Shown one piece after another: positions 28,698 to 38,184 of a stretch of DNA of 64,000 bases (its first letter is position 1; each line of letters begins with the position of its first letter). The notes below the pieces were generated by a model that was given only the letters and a program-made list of their open reading frames with translations, searched no databases and had not been told where the DNA came from. The DNA comes from Pontibacter rufus (GTDB taxonomy: Bacteria > Bacteroidota > Bacteroidia > Cytophagales > Hymenobacteraceae): assembly GCF_015694705.1 (NCBI RefSeq), contig NZ_JADQDR010000003.1, forward strand, positions 62,001 through 126,000. The letters are read 5' to 3'. The position numbers were made by a program, and so were the translations under genes.

Positions 28698-29135
28698 ATG
28701 CCCAAAGATATGCTGACCCCAGCTGACGAGCAGCAGATTATTGCCGCCATACAGGAGGCCGAAACCAACACGTCGGGCGAGATACGCGTGCATATAGAGA
28801 GCACCTGCGAGATGGACGTGCTGGACCGGGCTACCGAAATGTTTGCCCAGCTCAACATGCACCAGACAAAGCAGCGCAATGGTGTTTTGTTTTATATGGC
28901 GCTTGATGATCACCAGTTTGCCGTAATCGGTGATGCAGGTATCAACGCTATTGTGCCAGACAACTTCTGGGAGGATATCACCGCTGCGGCTACCCATTAT
29001 TTTAAAGAAAAAAAGTATGCTGAAGGGCTGGCTGCAGGTATACGCATGGCCGGCGAGCAGCTCCGGAAGCACTTCCCTTACAATGCCCACGGCGACATCA
29101 ACGAACTGAGCGATGATATTTCGTTCGGAGACTAA
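28698..29135 (+). CDS. TPM-domain (TLP18.3/Psb32/MOLO-1) protein, cytoplasmic type
   Basis: The protein has 145 residues without a signal peptide. The TPM domain fills the protein: LTPADEQQIIAAIQEAETNT, SGEIRVHIESTC, QRNGVLFYMALDDHQFAVIG and FKEKKYAEGLAAGIRMAGEQ. It is the second gene of the lemA-TPM-TPM set. Its end overlaps the leader of the next gene region and only 7 bp separate stop and start, so co-translation is likely. The domain is linked to membrane-protein repair in chloroplasts; its bacterial role is unproven. Confidence 0.9.
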   Translation: MPKDMLTPADEQQIIAAIQEAETNTSGEIRVHIESTCEMDVLDRATEMFAQLNMHQTKQRNGVLFYMALDDHQFAVIGDAGINAIVPDNFWEDITAAATHYFKEKKYAEGLAAGIRMAGEQLRKHFPYNAHGDINELSDDISFGD

Positions 29136-29142
29136 GACAAAT

Positions 29143-29919
29143 ATGAAGCATTCAATTCTTTTTTTATACTGCTGCCTGCTAAGTATACTTGCTTTCGGGC
29201 AGGACAGCGATTTTCCGCCACGCCCGACTCCGCCGCGCCTCGTAAACGACCTGGCCGGCATGCTTACGCCGGACGAGGAGCAAGCGCTGGAGCAGAAACT
29301 GGTGAATTACAACGATACCACTTCCACCCAGATCGCCATCGTTACCATCACTTCTATAGGCGGCTACGACATTAACCAGTATACAACTCAACTGGGTGAG
29401 CAGTGGGGTGTAGGCGGTAAAGAAAACGACAACGGCATTATCATACTTGTCGCTAAAAACGAGCGGCAGGTATCTATACAGACGGGCTACGGCATGGAGC
29501 ACATCGTACCAGATGCTATTGCCAAACGTATCACGGAGCGTACCCTGAAACCAAATTTTCAGCAGGGCAACTATTACAAAGGCCTCAATGAAGCCACCAA
29601 CCTCATTATCAGCCTGGCCAGCGGCCAGTACCAGGCAGACCCGGCAGCGGCCGAAGGTGAGGGCGGAGGCGGCTCTTCTGTATTCTTCATTATAATCATT
29701 GTAATGATGATTGTGTTTTTCATCTCCAGAAGAGGTGGGGGTGGCGGCCGTGGCGGCAGAGGGCGCTATGCCCGTACCTTCGGGGGCCCGCTTATCGTGC
29801 CCGGCGGCTTTGGCACCTTCCGTTCAGGCGGTGGTATTTTCGGAGGCGGTGGTGGTGGTGGATTCGGCGGTTTTGGCGGCGGCTCCTTTGGCGGCGGCGG
29901 GGCCAGCAGCAGCTGGTAA
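29143..29919 (+). CDS. TPM-domain membrane protein with Gly-rich tail
   Basis: The protein has 258 residues from the ATG at 29143, just after the preceding stop. It has a signal peptide (MKHSILFLYCCLLSILAFGQ), a periplasmic TPM domain at about 35-165 (LVNDLAGMLTPDEEQALEQK, DNGIIILVAKNERQVSIQTG, GYGMEHIVPD), one transmembrane helix (SSVFFIIIIVMMIVFFISRR), and a cytoplasmic tail extremely rich in Gly with Phe/Ser that ends GGGASSSW. The Gly-rich C-terminus is typical of bacterial TPM proteins encoded with LemA. A terminator follows at once. Confidence 0.93.
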   Translation: MKHSILFLYCCLLSILAFGQDSDFPPRPTPPRLVNDLAGMLTPDEEQALEQKLVNYNDTTSTQIAIVTITSIGGYDINQYTTQLGEQWGVGGKENDNGIIILVAKNERQVSIQTGYGMEHIVPDAIAKRITERTLKPNFQQGNYYKGLNEATNLIISLASGQYQADPAAAEGEGGGGSSVFFIIIIVMMIVFFISRRGGGGGRGGRGRYARTFGGPLIVPGGFGTFRSGGGIFGGGGGGGFGGFGGGSFGGGGASSSW

Positions 29920-29940
29920 CCTCCCCGGAACCAAAGTATA

Positions 29941-29988
29941 AAGCGGCAGAAGAGCAGAGGAAGTATAAACGCTGCTTTTCTGCCGCTT
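29941..29988 (+). terminator. Terminator of the lemA-TPM operon
   Basis: AAGCGGCAGAA (29941-29951) pairs with 29978-29988 and is followed by TT and Gs. The 26-nt loop holds an AAGTATAAA word and a second copy lies just before the left arm. Confidence 0.7.
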
Positions 29989-30183
29989 TTGCTGTTGAGC
30001 AGGTATGATGTTGTTACATATACGCTTTTGCTACAACCAGTCTCTGAAAAAAGCCCTATATAAACAAGCGTGTATCAGGATTTTCCTTAATTTGGTACCT
30101 GCCCGGATAAAATAGAATTATTTACCAGTTTCCGGCGTTATAACACCTAAAATCAGATTTTGCCTGTTACAGGGCAACTTTGC

Positions 30184-32820
30184 ATGAGCTTCTTAAAGGA
30201 CAACACCAAGGCAAAAGTTATCATCGGCTTCGGCACAGGCTTCGGCATTGTGGTGATTGCTATCTACCTGACATATATCAGCTTTACAAGGCTGTTGTAT
30301 TCGGTAGAAGTGCTGGCGCAGCCAAACATTAAACTTGTAAAACTGCAGCATACGCTGGCTAGCATGGCCTCTGCCGAGAGTTCAATCCGTGCCTATACGC
30401 TTACCACCGAAGAGAAGTACTTCAAAACCTACCTCAGCAACCTCGACACCATCCACAGCCAGATAGACTCGCTCCGGCTGATGATGGCCACCAGCCCCCT
30501 GGAACTGGCGCAGGTAGACTCGATGGCCAGTCTGCTCCAGACCAAAAAGCTAAGCCTGAAGCAGTACGTGGCACTCAAGAAAGAGCAGAAGCGCAACGAC
30601 TACTCCGACAAAGCCCTGCAGCAGATTATTTCTGCGGCTATGCCAAAACCGGCCTCTACCACCATACGGCAGCATACCACCACCACTACGGTTATCACAG
30701 ATATACCGCCTGTTCCGGAAGCAGAAAAACAAACCGAAGCACCGAAAGAAGACGCTAAAAAAGGAATATTTGGCGGTTTGTTTTCTAAGAAGGCTGAGAA
30801 ACAGGCCGTGGAACCGGCTCCGCAGTCGCCGCCCAAAGTATTGATACCCCAGATGAATGTAACCCGTGAGATAGAGATTGATACCAATGCCGTTGGTGGC
30901 GGCAAAGTAGCAGATCTTTCCAGGATACGGCGCATTCTGAACAGGGTGCAGATGGAAGCCAACAGGGATGAAAAGGAGCTTACAGCCAAAGCCATCGCGT
31001 TGCTGAAAGAGGATAAGATGATGATGGACCAGATCCGCAGCATGATGTATAACCTGGAGAATTATGAAATGCAGCGCGCGCGCCAACGCTCAAAGCTGGC
31101 ACGCAGCGAGGCAAAACATACTTCTCTCATACTTTTGCTGATAGGCGTTGCAGGCCTTATCAGCGGCGTGGCCTTTATCCTGCTTATTCTGCGCGATATT
31201 ACCCGCAGCAACCATTACAAGTCGCGCCTGATACTGGCCAGGAAAGATGCGGTGCAGCTCGCTCGTGCCAAAGAAGCTTTCCTGGCAAACATGAGCCACG
31301 AAATGCGTACGCCACTTAATGTTATTCTGGGCTTTACGCAGCAATTGCGCCATACTTCGCTGCAGCCACAGCAATCGGCCCACCTGCAGGCCATACATGG
31401 CGCAGGGCAGCACCTGCTCCACATTGTAAACGACGTGCTCGATCTGTCGAAAATTGAGGCGGGCAAGCTTAACATCAACCACGGTCCGTTCCGGCTGCCG
31501 CAACTCATAACAGAGATAGAACAGGCATTTGCCTTAAAGGCTTCCGAGAAAGGCATCCGGTTAGTCTGTATCAAAGATGATGAGTTTCCGGATGATTTGA
31601 TTGGCGATCAGATGCGCCTGAAGCAGGTACTTTTTAACCTGATCGACAATGCCATCAAGTTCACACCCACAGGCCGCATCGAAGTATACTTCCATTTAAA
31701 AGCACAGCGCCGCACCCGCATTGTAGCCAGCATCAGCGTAACCGATACAGGCATTGGTATTCCGTCGGAGCGGTTAGAGCATATATTCGGTGAGTTTAAC
31801 CAGGCCGACAATTCGATCCTGCGCAAGTATGGCGGTACCGGACTGGGCCTGTCGATTAGCAAAAAGCTGGTTGAGATGCAGGGCGGCACTTTATCGGTGC
31901 GCAGCACGAAGGGCGAAGGAACTACGTTCAGCATGGTGGTGCCCCTGCAGAAAAGCGAGTTGGCACCGGTGGAGATTGTTTCTGTGCCATTGCCACGCGA
32001 ACAGGCTTTCAGTGGACTGCGGGCACTGGTGATAGACGATGATGCTTATAGCCGTACCTTGTGTGAATTAATCCTGAACCGCTGGGGAATGGAAGTATAC
32101 CTGGCGAATGATGGACATGAGGCCGTACAACTGGCCAAACGTATGAAATTTAACGTGGTGCTGACAGACATGCAGTTACCCGGCATGAGCGGTAAAGGAG
32201 TGGCCAGGGCAATCCGCAAGACAGACAAACAGGTACCCATTATGGCACTTACCGCCAACATTATGGGCAACGATAAAAACTTCTTCAGCAATACGCCAAT
32301 CGAGACTTTCCTGCTGAAGCCCTTTACCGAAGAGGATTTGTATGGAAAACTGACAAAACTGCTGCCCACCAATACCATAGCATCTGTAACGCCGGCTGCT
32401 CTTCAGTTACCTGCACCGGCGCAGGCCGTAAGCACCGCGCCGGCACGCTACAGCCTGGCCGAGATACAACAGTTTACGGGGCCGGATACCTCCACGCTGG
32501 TGTCGGTGCTCGATGTAATGCTGGAAGATCAGTACCAGAACCTACAGCAGTTGCAGGACGCACAGCAGGAGAATGACTGGGAAACCGTAGCCGGTATGGC
32601 GCACAAAATGCTGACTGCTTTTAAACACCTGCATGCGCATACTGTTACGCCTGCGCTGGAAGCGCTGGAGCAGGGGCTACGGCAGGAACATACAAATGTG
32701 CAGCAATTGGAAGCGCTGACAGCACTGGTAGACAAAGAAGCAACGCAGATACTGCAGGATATAGAAGAAGCGTTAGAAAGCCTCCGCATTACCCAGCCCC
32801 AGGTGGTTACAACAGCTTAA
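30184..32820 (+). CDS. Hybrid sensor histidine kinase (CHASE3-like, HisKA, HATPase, receiver, Hpt)
   Basis: The protein has 878 residues from the ATG at 30184. TM1 is at about 13-33 and TM2 at about 311-333. Between them is a CHASE3-like helical region (SAESSIRAYTLTTEEKYFKT), then an unusual Pro/Glu/Lys-rich insert at about 170-215 (PPVPEAEKQTEAPKEDAKK). HisKA has ANMSHEMRTPLN with His372. HATPase has LFNLIDNAIKFTPTG, DTGIGIP and YGGTGLGLSI. The receiver has Asp662 in VVLTDMQLPG. The C-terminal Hpt has His807 in MAHKMLTAFKHLHA. All phosphorelay residues are present. It converges with a sigma-54 response regulator 13 bp away, a likely partner. Confidence 0.95.
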   Translation: MSFLKDNTKAKVIIGFGTGFGIVVIAIYLTYISFTRLLYSVEVLAQPNIKLVKLQHTLASMASAESSIRAYTLTTEEKYFKTYLSNLDTIHSQIDSLRLMMATSPLELAQVDSMASLLQTKKLSLKQYVALKKEQKRNDYSDKALQQIISAAMPKPASTTIRQHTTTTTVITDIPPVPEAEKQTEAPKEDAKKGIFGGLFSKKAEKQAVEPAPQSPPKVLIPQMNVTREIEIDTNAVGGGKVADLSRIRRILNRVQMEANRDEKELTAKAIALLKEDKMMMDQIRSMMYNLENYEMQRARQRSKLARSEAKHTSLILLLIGVAGLISGVAFILLILRDITRSNHYKSRLILARKDAVQLARAKEAFLANMSHEMRTPLNVILGFTQQLRHTSLQPQQSAHLQAIHGAGQHLLHIVNDVLDLSKIEAGKLNINHGPFRLPQLITEIEQAFALKASEKGIRLVCIKDDEFPDDLIGDQMRLKQVLFNLIDNAIKFTPTGRIEVYFHLKAQRRTRIVASISVTDTGIGIPSERLEHIFGEFNQADNSILRKYGGTGLGLSISKKLVEMQGGTLSVRSTKGEGTTFSMVVPLQKSELAPVEIVSVPLPREQAFSGLRALVIDDDAYSRTLCELILNRWGMEVYLANDGHEAVQLAKRMKFNVVLTDMQLPGMSGKGVARAIRKTDKQVPIMALTANIMGNDKNFFSNTPIETFLLKPFTEEDLYGKLTKLLPTNTIASVTPAALQLPAPAQAVSTAPARYSLAEIQQFTGPDTSTLVSVLDVMLEDQYQNLQQLQDAQQENDWETVAGMAHKMLTAFKHLHAHTVTPALEALEQGLRQEHTNVQQLEALTALVDKEATQILQDIEEALESLRITQPQVVTTA

Positions 32821-32833
32821 AGGCCTTTAGCGC

Positions 32834-34210
32834 TTATACTTCAATCTTATACTGTTTCAGCTTATTGTAAAGCGTTTTTCTGTCGATGTTGAGCAGGCGG
32901 GCAGCCTTCGACTTGTTATATCTTACCTTTTCCAGCATCTGCAGGATCATTTCCTTCTCGTTCTGCTCTGTTACGCTTCGCAGGTCCATCAGCGGGGCAG
33001 GCACTGCTGCTGACGGTACGGCAGGGGCTGCAACAGCGGGCACCGCATGGTACGATGCGATTTCAGCCGGCAGTTCCTGCAGTGTTACCTCCTCTGATTT
33101 AGACAGCAGCACTGCCCGGCGCACCACGTTCTTTAATTCGCGCAGGTTACCGGGCCAGCTATACTCCCGCAATGCCAGATCGGCAGCGGCATCAAAACCC
33201 TTTACATTCCGCTCCAGTTCGTGATTGGCCTGCTGCATAAAATGGGTGGCAAACAGCAGTACGTCATCGCCCCGCTCGCGCAGTGGTGGCACCAGAATTT
33301 TAAACTCATTCAGGCGGTGGTACAGATCTTCACGGAAATCGCCACGCGCTACAGCCTGCACCAGGTCTTCGTTGGTAGCAGCCAGCACCCGCACATCCAC
33401 CTCAATATCTGTGGTGCTGCCCAGCTTTTTTACGGTGCGCTCCTGCAGTGCGCGCAGCAGCTTCACCTGCACTTCGTAAGGCAGGTTACCTATTTCGTCC
33501 AGGAACAAAGTACCGCCGTCAGCTGCCTCAAACTGGCCTCTTTTATCCTGCATGGCGCCGGTAAAGGCACCTTTTACGTAGCCAAACAACTCGCTTCCGG
33601 CCAGCTCCTTCGAAAGAGCGCCACAATCTATCGCTAAAAACGGCTTGTTCTGGCGTTTGCTGCGCTCGTGTATCATGCGGGCCACATACTCCTTGCCCGT
33701 TCCGCTTTCGCCCTCGATGATTACGGACATACTGGTTGGGGCAATCAGCGTAATTACCTCCTCTATCTCGTGCGCCTGCAGGCTTTGCCCCTGTACAAAC
33801 TGGAAACCGGCTGCAACAGGTTCAACCGCACCCGCTTCTGTCGCAACAGGCGGTTTGCGGCGCAGCGCATTCTGTATTACCAGCAATGTTTCGTCCGGAT
33901 TGATGGGTTTGGTGATGTACTCGAAGGCACCCATTTTAATGGCTTTCACGGCTGTGCGGATATCCCCATAGTGCGTCATCAGGATAACGGGGATGTCGGA
34001 TAAGACACGTACCTGTGAAAGGAGTTCCAAACCATCTTTATCGGGCAGGCGAAAGTCCGTAAGTATAAGATCAAAGGCACCCGCTTTCAGCTGGCGCAAT
34101 CCGTCGTTGGCGGAGTAGGCGGTTTCTACCTCGTATTGCTGCCTCCTCAGGAAGGATTTTAGCATCAGGCAGAAAGATGGATCATCATCGATCAGTAGGA
34201 TTCTTGGCAT
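32834..34210 (-). CDS. Sigma-54-dependent response regulator (NtrC family)
   Basis: The protein has 458 residues. The receiver domain at 1-120 has the acidic pair DDD at 8-10 and phospho-acceptor Asp52 in LILTDFRLPDKDG. The AAA+ domain at about 138-380 has Walker A GESGTGKE at 165-172, the sigma-54-contacting GAFTGA loop at 212-217 and Walker B GGTLFLDEIGNLP. The Fis-type helix-turn-helix closes the protein (RYNKSKAARLLNIDRKTLYN). The activator is complete and should open sigma-54 promoters from distant enhancer sites. Its gene converges with the hybrid kinase gene, which suggests one two-component pathway. A candidate target is the peptide locus at 44.2 kb; this is inference. Confidence 0.95.
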   Translation of the reverse strand: MPRILLIDDDPSFCLMLKSFLRRQQYEVETAYSANDGLRQLKAGAFDLILTDFRLPDKDGLELLSQVRVLSDIPVILMTHYGDIRTAVKAIKMGAFEYITKPINPDETLLVIQNALRRKPPVATEAGAVEPVAAGFQFVQGQSLQAHEIEEVITLIAPTSMSVIIEGESGTGKEYVARMIHERSKRQNKPFLAIDCGALSKELAGSELFGYVKGAFTGAMQDKRGQFEAADGGTLFLDEIGNLPYEVQVKLLRALQERTVKKLGSTTDIEVDVRVLAATNEDLVQAVARGDFREDLYHRLNEFKILVPPLRERGDDVLLFATHFMQQANHELERNVKGFDAAADLALREYSWPGNLRELKNVVRRAVLLSKSEEVTLQELPAEIASYHAVPAVAAPAVPSAAVPAPLMDLRSVTEQNEKEMILQMLEKVRYNKSKAARLLNIDRKTLYNKLKQYKIEV

Positions 34211-34354
34211 AGTTCACATTATTGTCGCTTTTGTGGTATTCCCACGAAGCAACCTTGTAACGGTTAATGCCTCTTTAATGTTTAACAGGGCACAGATAAC
34301 CGCTTCTGTTATGCACCTAACGCAGGATTACCATTTCAAGTATGACATAACAAC

Positions 34355-34381
34355 AAAAGCTCCCGCGGCGCGGGAGCTTTT
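34355..34381 (-). terminator. Terminator-like hairpin
   Basis: AAAAGCTCCCG (34355-34365) pairs perfectly with 34371-34381 over a 5-nt loop, with A-run and T-run flanks. It probably belongs to the minus-strand transcript ending here. Confidence 0.7.
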
Positions 34382-34556
34382 GCAAAGATAGCAAAGAACT
34401 GATTTGAGTCTGCTACAGATGCTGTTATTATTTTGCCTTACTTAAAGCCTAACAACCGATGCAGCCGTCAAAAAAATACTACACGGTTGTTAGTGGCTAA
34501 AAGAAAGCGGTAGTGCCTGGCTTCTGTTTCAGGAATTGCCGGCTCATTTTTACAAC

Positions 34557-34591
34557 ATACCTATAGCCTGGCAATGCCAGGCTATAGGTAT
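34557..34591. repeat. Perfect palindrome after the PepSY-like gene
   Basis: ATACCTATAGCCTGGC (34557-34572) is repeated inverted at 34576-34591 with a 3-nt loop. There is no T-run on either side, so it is not a standard terminator. It begins 26 bp past the stop codon of the PepSY-like gene. Confidence 0.75.
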
Positions 34592-34616
34592 CAGACTAAA
34601 ACCAATTTTTAAGCCA

Positions 34617-34970
34617 TTATTCCTTAACCACTTTGCCGTCTTCACCGAAACGGGCCTTCGCCTGCTTTTGCTCTGCATTGGTGAAGAAGACCTCGTAGGT
34701 CGGCTTTGCTGTAGCATCAGCTGCGTCCGGTGCTATCTTGTATACTTCACTTACAGTCCAGTCTTTCAGGGCGTCGCTTTTCAGAGACTCTTTTACAGCA
34801 TCGGGCAGTTCTTCAGGCTTAATCTGCTGCTTCTGCTCTTCCTGTGCGGGTGCTTGCGTTGTTTGCGGCTGCTGTGTAGCCTGCTGGGTGGAATCTGATT
34901 GCGCTTTGGCGTCTAAATTCAAAAGTGAAAAGCTCGCTAAAGCAAGCGCAAATACAAATGTCTTTTTCAT
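34617..34970 (-). CDS. Small exported protein, PepSY-like domain
   Basis: The protein has 117 residues from the ATG at 34970, with a signal peptide ending SLLNLDAKAQ. A Gln/Thr-rich linker (about residues 25-50) leads into a compact domain: IKPEELPDAVKESLKSDAL, WTVSEVYKIAPD, YEVFFTNAEQKQAKARFGED and GKVVKE. The order of a Leu-Pro-x-x-Val-Lys helix, a Tyr-Glu-Val strand and a final Phe-x-x-Asp-Gly-Lys turn is that of periplasmic PepSY-like (BLIP-fold) proteins. The family assignment is by pattern only. Role unknown. Confidence 0.7.
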   Translation of the reverse strand: MKKTFVFALALASFSLLNLDAKAQSDSTQQATQQPQTTQAPAQEEQKQQIKPEELPDAVKESLKSDALKDWTVSEVYKIAPDAADATAKPTYEVFFTNAEQKQAKARFGEDGKVVKE

Positions 34971-35273
34971 GATCAATTTTTAAGAATGTAAAGTATGTGT
35001 TATTGATTCTGAGCAAGCCCCAATGAGATAATGATGCCAAAACCGGCAGAAAAGCATAACTACCTAATACGCTTCTATTTACAATTTGCCTGTTTGTTGC
35101 AGTTGTGTGTGCAGGCGACATCATGCTGCGGAAAGAGTCTACAGTATGGGGTGCGGCAGCGCAGGTGGGCGGCTGCAAAACCAAAAGCACTTTTCATGTT
35201 TTTTACAGGACAGCACTACATTTGGCAGCCGCCCGCCTGCCAATAGATGCTCAAAATTGATTACCTTTAGCAC
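34971..35273. other. Divergent region upstream of polA
   Basis: 303 bases between the PepSY-like gene and polA. A TACCTTTA motif at about 35262 is close to the -7 consensus but only 12 bp from the ATG. No other feature seen. Confidence 0.4.
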
Positions 35274-38108
35274 ATGAGCGAACCACGTAAAAAACTGTTT
35301 CTGTTAGATGCACTGGCACTGATATACCGCGCCCATTTTGCTTTCAGCAAAAATCCGCGCATCAACTCCAAAGGCATGAACACAGGTGCTGTCCTCGGCT
35401 TTACCAACACACTGGTAGAGGTGCTCCAGAAAGAGCAGCCCACTCACATTGGCATTGCCTTCGACTCTGCTGCCAAAACTTTCCGCCACGACAACTTTGC
35501 CGAATACAAGGCCAACCGCCAGGCGCAGCCCGAAGATATCTCCATTGCCATACCTTACTGCAAAAAGATTGCAGAAGCCTTTAACATTCCGGTACTGATA
35601 CTGGACGGATACGAGGCCGATGACATTATCGGAACGCTGGCCTGCCAGGCCGAGAAAGCAGGCTTTGATGTATACATGATGACGCCCGACAAGGACTATT
35701 GCCAGCTGGTAACGCAGCACGTATTCGTATACAAACCAGCCTTTATGGGCAATGCCGTGGATATTCTGGACGTGCAGAAAGTGCTGGACAAATGGGAGAT
35801 TGAACGCGTAGAGCAGGTGATTGACATACTCGGGCTGCAGGGCGACGCGGTGGATAACATCCCGGGTATACCCGGTATTGGCGAGAAAACGGCGAAATCG
35901 CTGATACAGAAGTATGGCTCCGTGGAAAACCTGATTGCCAACGCCGATCAACTGAAAGGCAAGCAGCGGGAAAACGTCATCAACTTTGCCGAACAGGGCA
36001 TGCTTTCGAAAGAACTGGCTACCATACACTGCACCGTGCCCGTTGCTTTCAGCGAAGAAGGCCTGCATTACGACGGACCAAACGAAGAACAACTGGCCGG
36101 GCTGTTTGCCGAGCTGGAGTTCCGGCAATTGGCGCAGCGCGTACTGGGTCATACTTCTGCGGCTGCCCCGGCAGCCAGGCTAGCCGGCAAAGGCAAAACC
36201 TCCAGCCAGAATCAAACGTCGCTCTTCGCTACGGCTGCCGCTGCTGCAGCAGAAGTTACCAATGTGGAAGAGGCGCCGGCTGCGATGCAAACTTTAGATA
36301 CTACCATCCACAGCTACCACCTTATCCAAACGCCGGAGGCACGCCAGAGCCTGATAAAATACCTGCTAAAGCAGGATGAAATTTCCTTCGATACTGAAAC
36401 GACAAGTATAGACGCCATCACGGCACGGCTGGTAGGCATGTCGTTCTGTTATCGGCCCGGCGAAGCCTACTACGTGCCCATGCCGCCCGATAATCAGGAA
36501 GAAGCCCACCGTATTGTAGCGGAGTTTAAGCCGGTGCTGGAGAACCCGCGCATTGCCCTGATTGGCCAGAACATCAAGTATGATATGCTGGTGATGAAGA
36601 ACTATGATGTGGAGCTGCAGGGGCCCGTGTTTGATACCATGCTGGCCCATTACCTGCTCGAGCCCGAAATGCGCCACAACATGGATCTGCTGGCCGAAAC
36701 ATACCTTAACTATCGCCCGGTTCCTATTACCGACCTTATCGGGCCGAAGGGAAAGAACCAGAAAACGATGGCCGATCTGAGTCCGGAAGAAATAAAAGAC
36801 TACGCCTGCGAGGATGCTGATGTCACACTGCAACTGAAACTATACTTTGAACCGCTGCTGCAGGAGCAGGGCCAGATGAAGCTGTTCCGGGATGTGGAAA
36901 CGCCCCTGGTACAGGTATTGGCAGATATCGAGAAGGAAGGCATCAGCATAGATTCTAACGCCATGGCCGATATTTCAATACAACTGGAAGGCGAGATAGC
37001 CGGTATAGAAAGGCGTATTTTTGAAATTGCAGGCGAGCAGTTCAACATTGGTTCTCCGAAGCAGCTCGGCGAAATTTTGTTTGACAAACTGGAACTGCAC
37101 GGCAGCGCCAAAATCAAAAAGACTAAAACCGGGCAGTATGCCACCGGCGAGGAAATCCTGTCGAAGCTGGCCGGTGAACATGAAGTGGTGCGCCTGATAC
37201 TGGAGCATCGCGAGCTCACCAAACTCAAATCAACCTACGTGGATGCCCTGCCGCAGCTGGTCTGTGAACTGGATAACCGTGTGCATACTTCCTTTAACCA
37301 GGCCGTAACTGCCACCGGCCGCCTGAGCTCTACTAACCCCAATCTGCAAAACATACCTGTACGCACTGAGCGGGGCCGTGAGATTCGCAAAGCCTTTGTG
37401 CCACGAAACAGCGGGCATCTTATCATTTCTGCCGATTACTCGCAGATAGAGTTACGCATTATGGCTGATTTCAGTGGCGATCCTACGATGAAGGAAGCCT
37501 TCCGGAATGGTTTGGATATCCATAGTTCTACCGCCAGCAAGGTGTTCCACGTGCCACTCGATGAAGTAGATGCGGAGATGCGCCGCAAAGCCAAAACGAT
37601 TAACTTCGGCATCATCTACGGCATTTCGGCTTTTGGCCTGGCAGAGCGCCTGCGCATCCCGCGCCGCGAGGCTGCCGACATTATTGAAGCCTACTTTGCA
37701 GAGTTTCCGGCAGTAAAGCAGTACATGGATGCAGCTATTGACAAGGCGCGGGAGCAGGAATATGTGGAAACGCTGCTGGGCCGCCGCCGCTTTCTCCGCG
37801 ACATTAACTCCCGCAACCAGACCGTGCGTGGCTTTGCCGAGCGTAATGCCATCAACGCGCCTATACAGGGCACCGCTGCCGACATCATCAAGATTGCCAT
37901 GATCAACATACAGGATTACCTGAAGCAGGAAAAGCTGCAGACGCGCATGATCCTGCAGGTGCATGACGAACTCCTGTTTGATGCGCCCAAAGAGGAAGTT
38001 GAAATTGTGACGCCCACTATTGTAGAACTGATGACGAATGCTTTGCCGCTGAGTGTACCCATGGAAGTTGGCCTAGGTGTAGGCGAAAACTGGCTCGAAG
38101 CACACTAA
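35274..38108 (+). CDS. polA: DNA polymerase I
   Basis: The protein has 944 residues, full length. The 5'-3' exonuclease domain (about 1-290) shows KTFRHDNFAEYKANR, ILDGYEADDIIGTLA and NIPGIPGIGEKTAKSLIQKY. The 3'-5' exonuclease (about 345-540) keeps the active DxE of motif I (ISFDTETTSIDA), so proofreading should work, unlike in several other bacterial phyla. The polymerase part has motif A (ISADYSQIELRIMAD), motif B (RRKAKTINFGIIYGISAFGL) and motif C (LQVHDELLFD). It fills gaps and removes RNA primers. Single gene with its own strong terminator. Confidence 0.98.
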   Translation: MSEPRKKLFLLDALALIYRAHFAFSKNPRINSKGMNTGAVLGFTNTLVEVLQKEQPTHIGIAFDSAAKTFRHDNFAEYKANRQAQPEDISIAIPYCKKIAEAFNIPVLILDGYEADDIIGTLACQAEKAGFDVYMMTPDKDYCQLVTQHVFVYKPAFMGNAVDILDVQKVLDKWEIERVEQVIDILGLQGDAVDNIPGIPGIGEKTAKSLIQKYGSVENLIANADQLKGKQRENVINFAEQGMLSKELATIHCTVPVAFSEEGLHYDGPNEEQLAGLFAELEFRQLAQRVLGHTSAAAPAARLAGKGKTSSQNQTSLFATAAAAAAEVTNVEEAPAAMQTLDTTIHSYHLIQTPEARQSLIKYLLKQDEISFDTETTSIDAITARLVGMSFCYRPGEAYYVPMPPDNQEEAHRIVAEFKPVLENPRIALIGQNIKYDMLVMKNYDVELQGPVFDTMLAHYLLEPEMRHNMDLLAETYLNYRPVPITDLIGPKGKNQKTMADLSPEEIKDYACEDADVTLQLKLYFEPLLQEQGQMKLFRDVETPLVQVLADIEKEGISIDSNAMADISIQLEGEIAGIERRIFEIAGEQFNIGSPKQLGEILFDKLELHGSAKIKKTKTGQYATGEEILSKLAGEHEVVRLILEHRELTKLKSTYVDALPQLVCELDNRVHTSFNQAVTATGRLSSTNPNLQNIPVRTERGREIRKAFVPRNSGHLIISADYSQIELRIMADFSGDPTMKEAFRNGLDIHSSTASKVFHVPLDEVDAEMRRKAKTINFGIIYGISAFGLAERLRIPRREAADIIEAYFAEFPAVKQYMDAAIDKAREQEYVETLLGRRRFLRDINSRNQTVRGFAERNAINAPIQGTAADIIKIAMINIQDYLKQEKLQTRMILQVHDELLFDAPKEEVEIVTPTIVELMTNALPLSVPMEVGLGVGENWLEAH

Positions 38109-38131
38109 GCATTCCGCAAGGTCTTGCACAA

Positions 38132-38160
38132 AAAAGGCACCCCGATCTGGGGTGCCTTTT
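38132..38160 (+). terminator. polA terminator
   Basis: AAAAGGCACCCC (38132-38143) pairs perfectly with 38149-38160 over a 5-nt loop, with A-run and T-run on the flanks, 24 bp after the polA stop. It can also serve the converging lipase operon. Confidence 0.9.
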
Positions 38161-38184
38161 CTATTCTTTAAAACTTACCTATAC

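Larger units (their letters stand above)
34211..34616. other. Intergenic region with two hairpins
   Basis: 406 bases upstream of the activator gene and downstream of the PepSY-like gene. It holds a terminator (34355-34381) and a perfect 16-bp-arm palindrome (34557-34591). Nothing coding seen. Confidence 0.6.
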
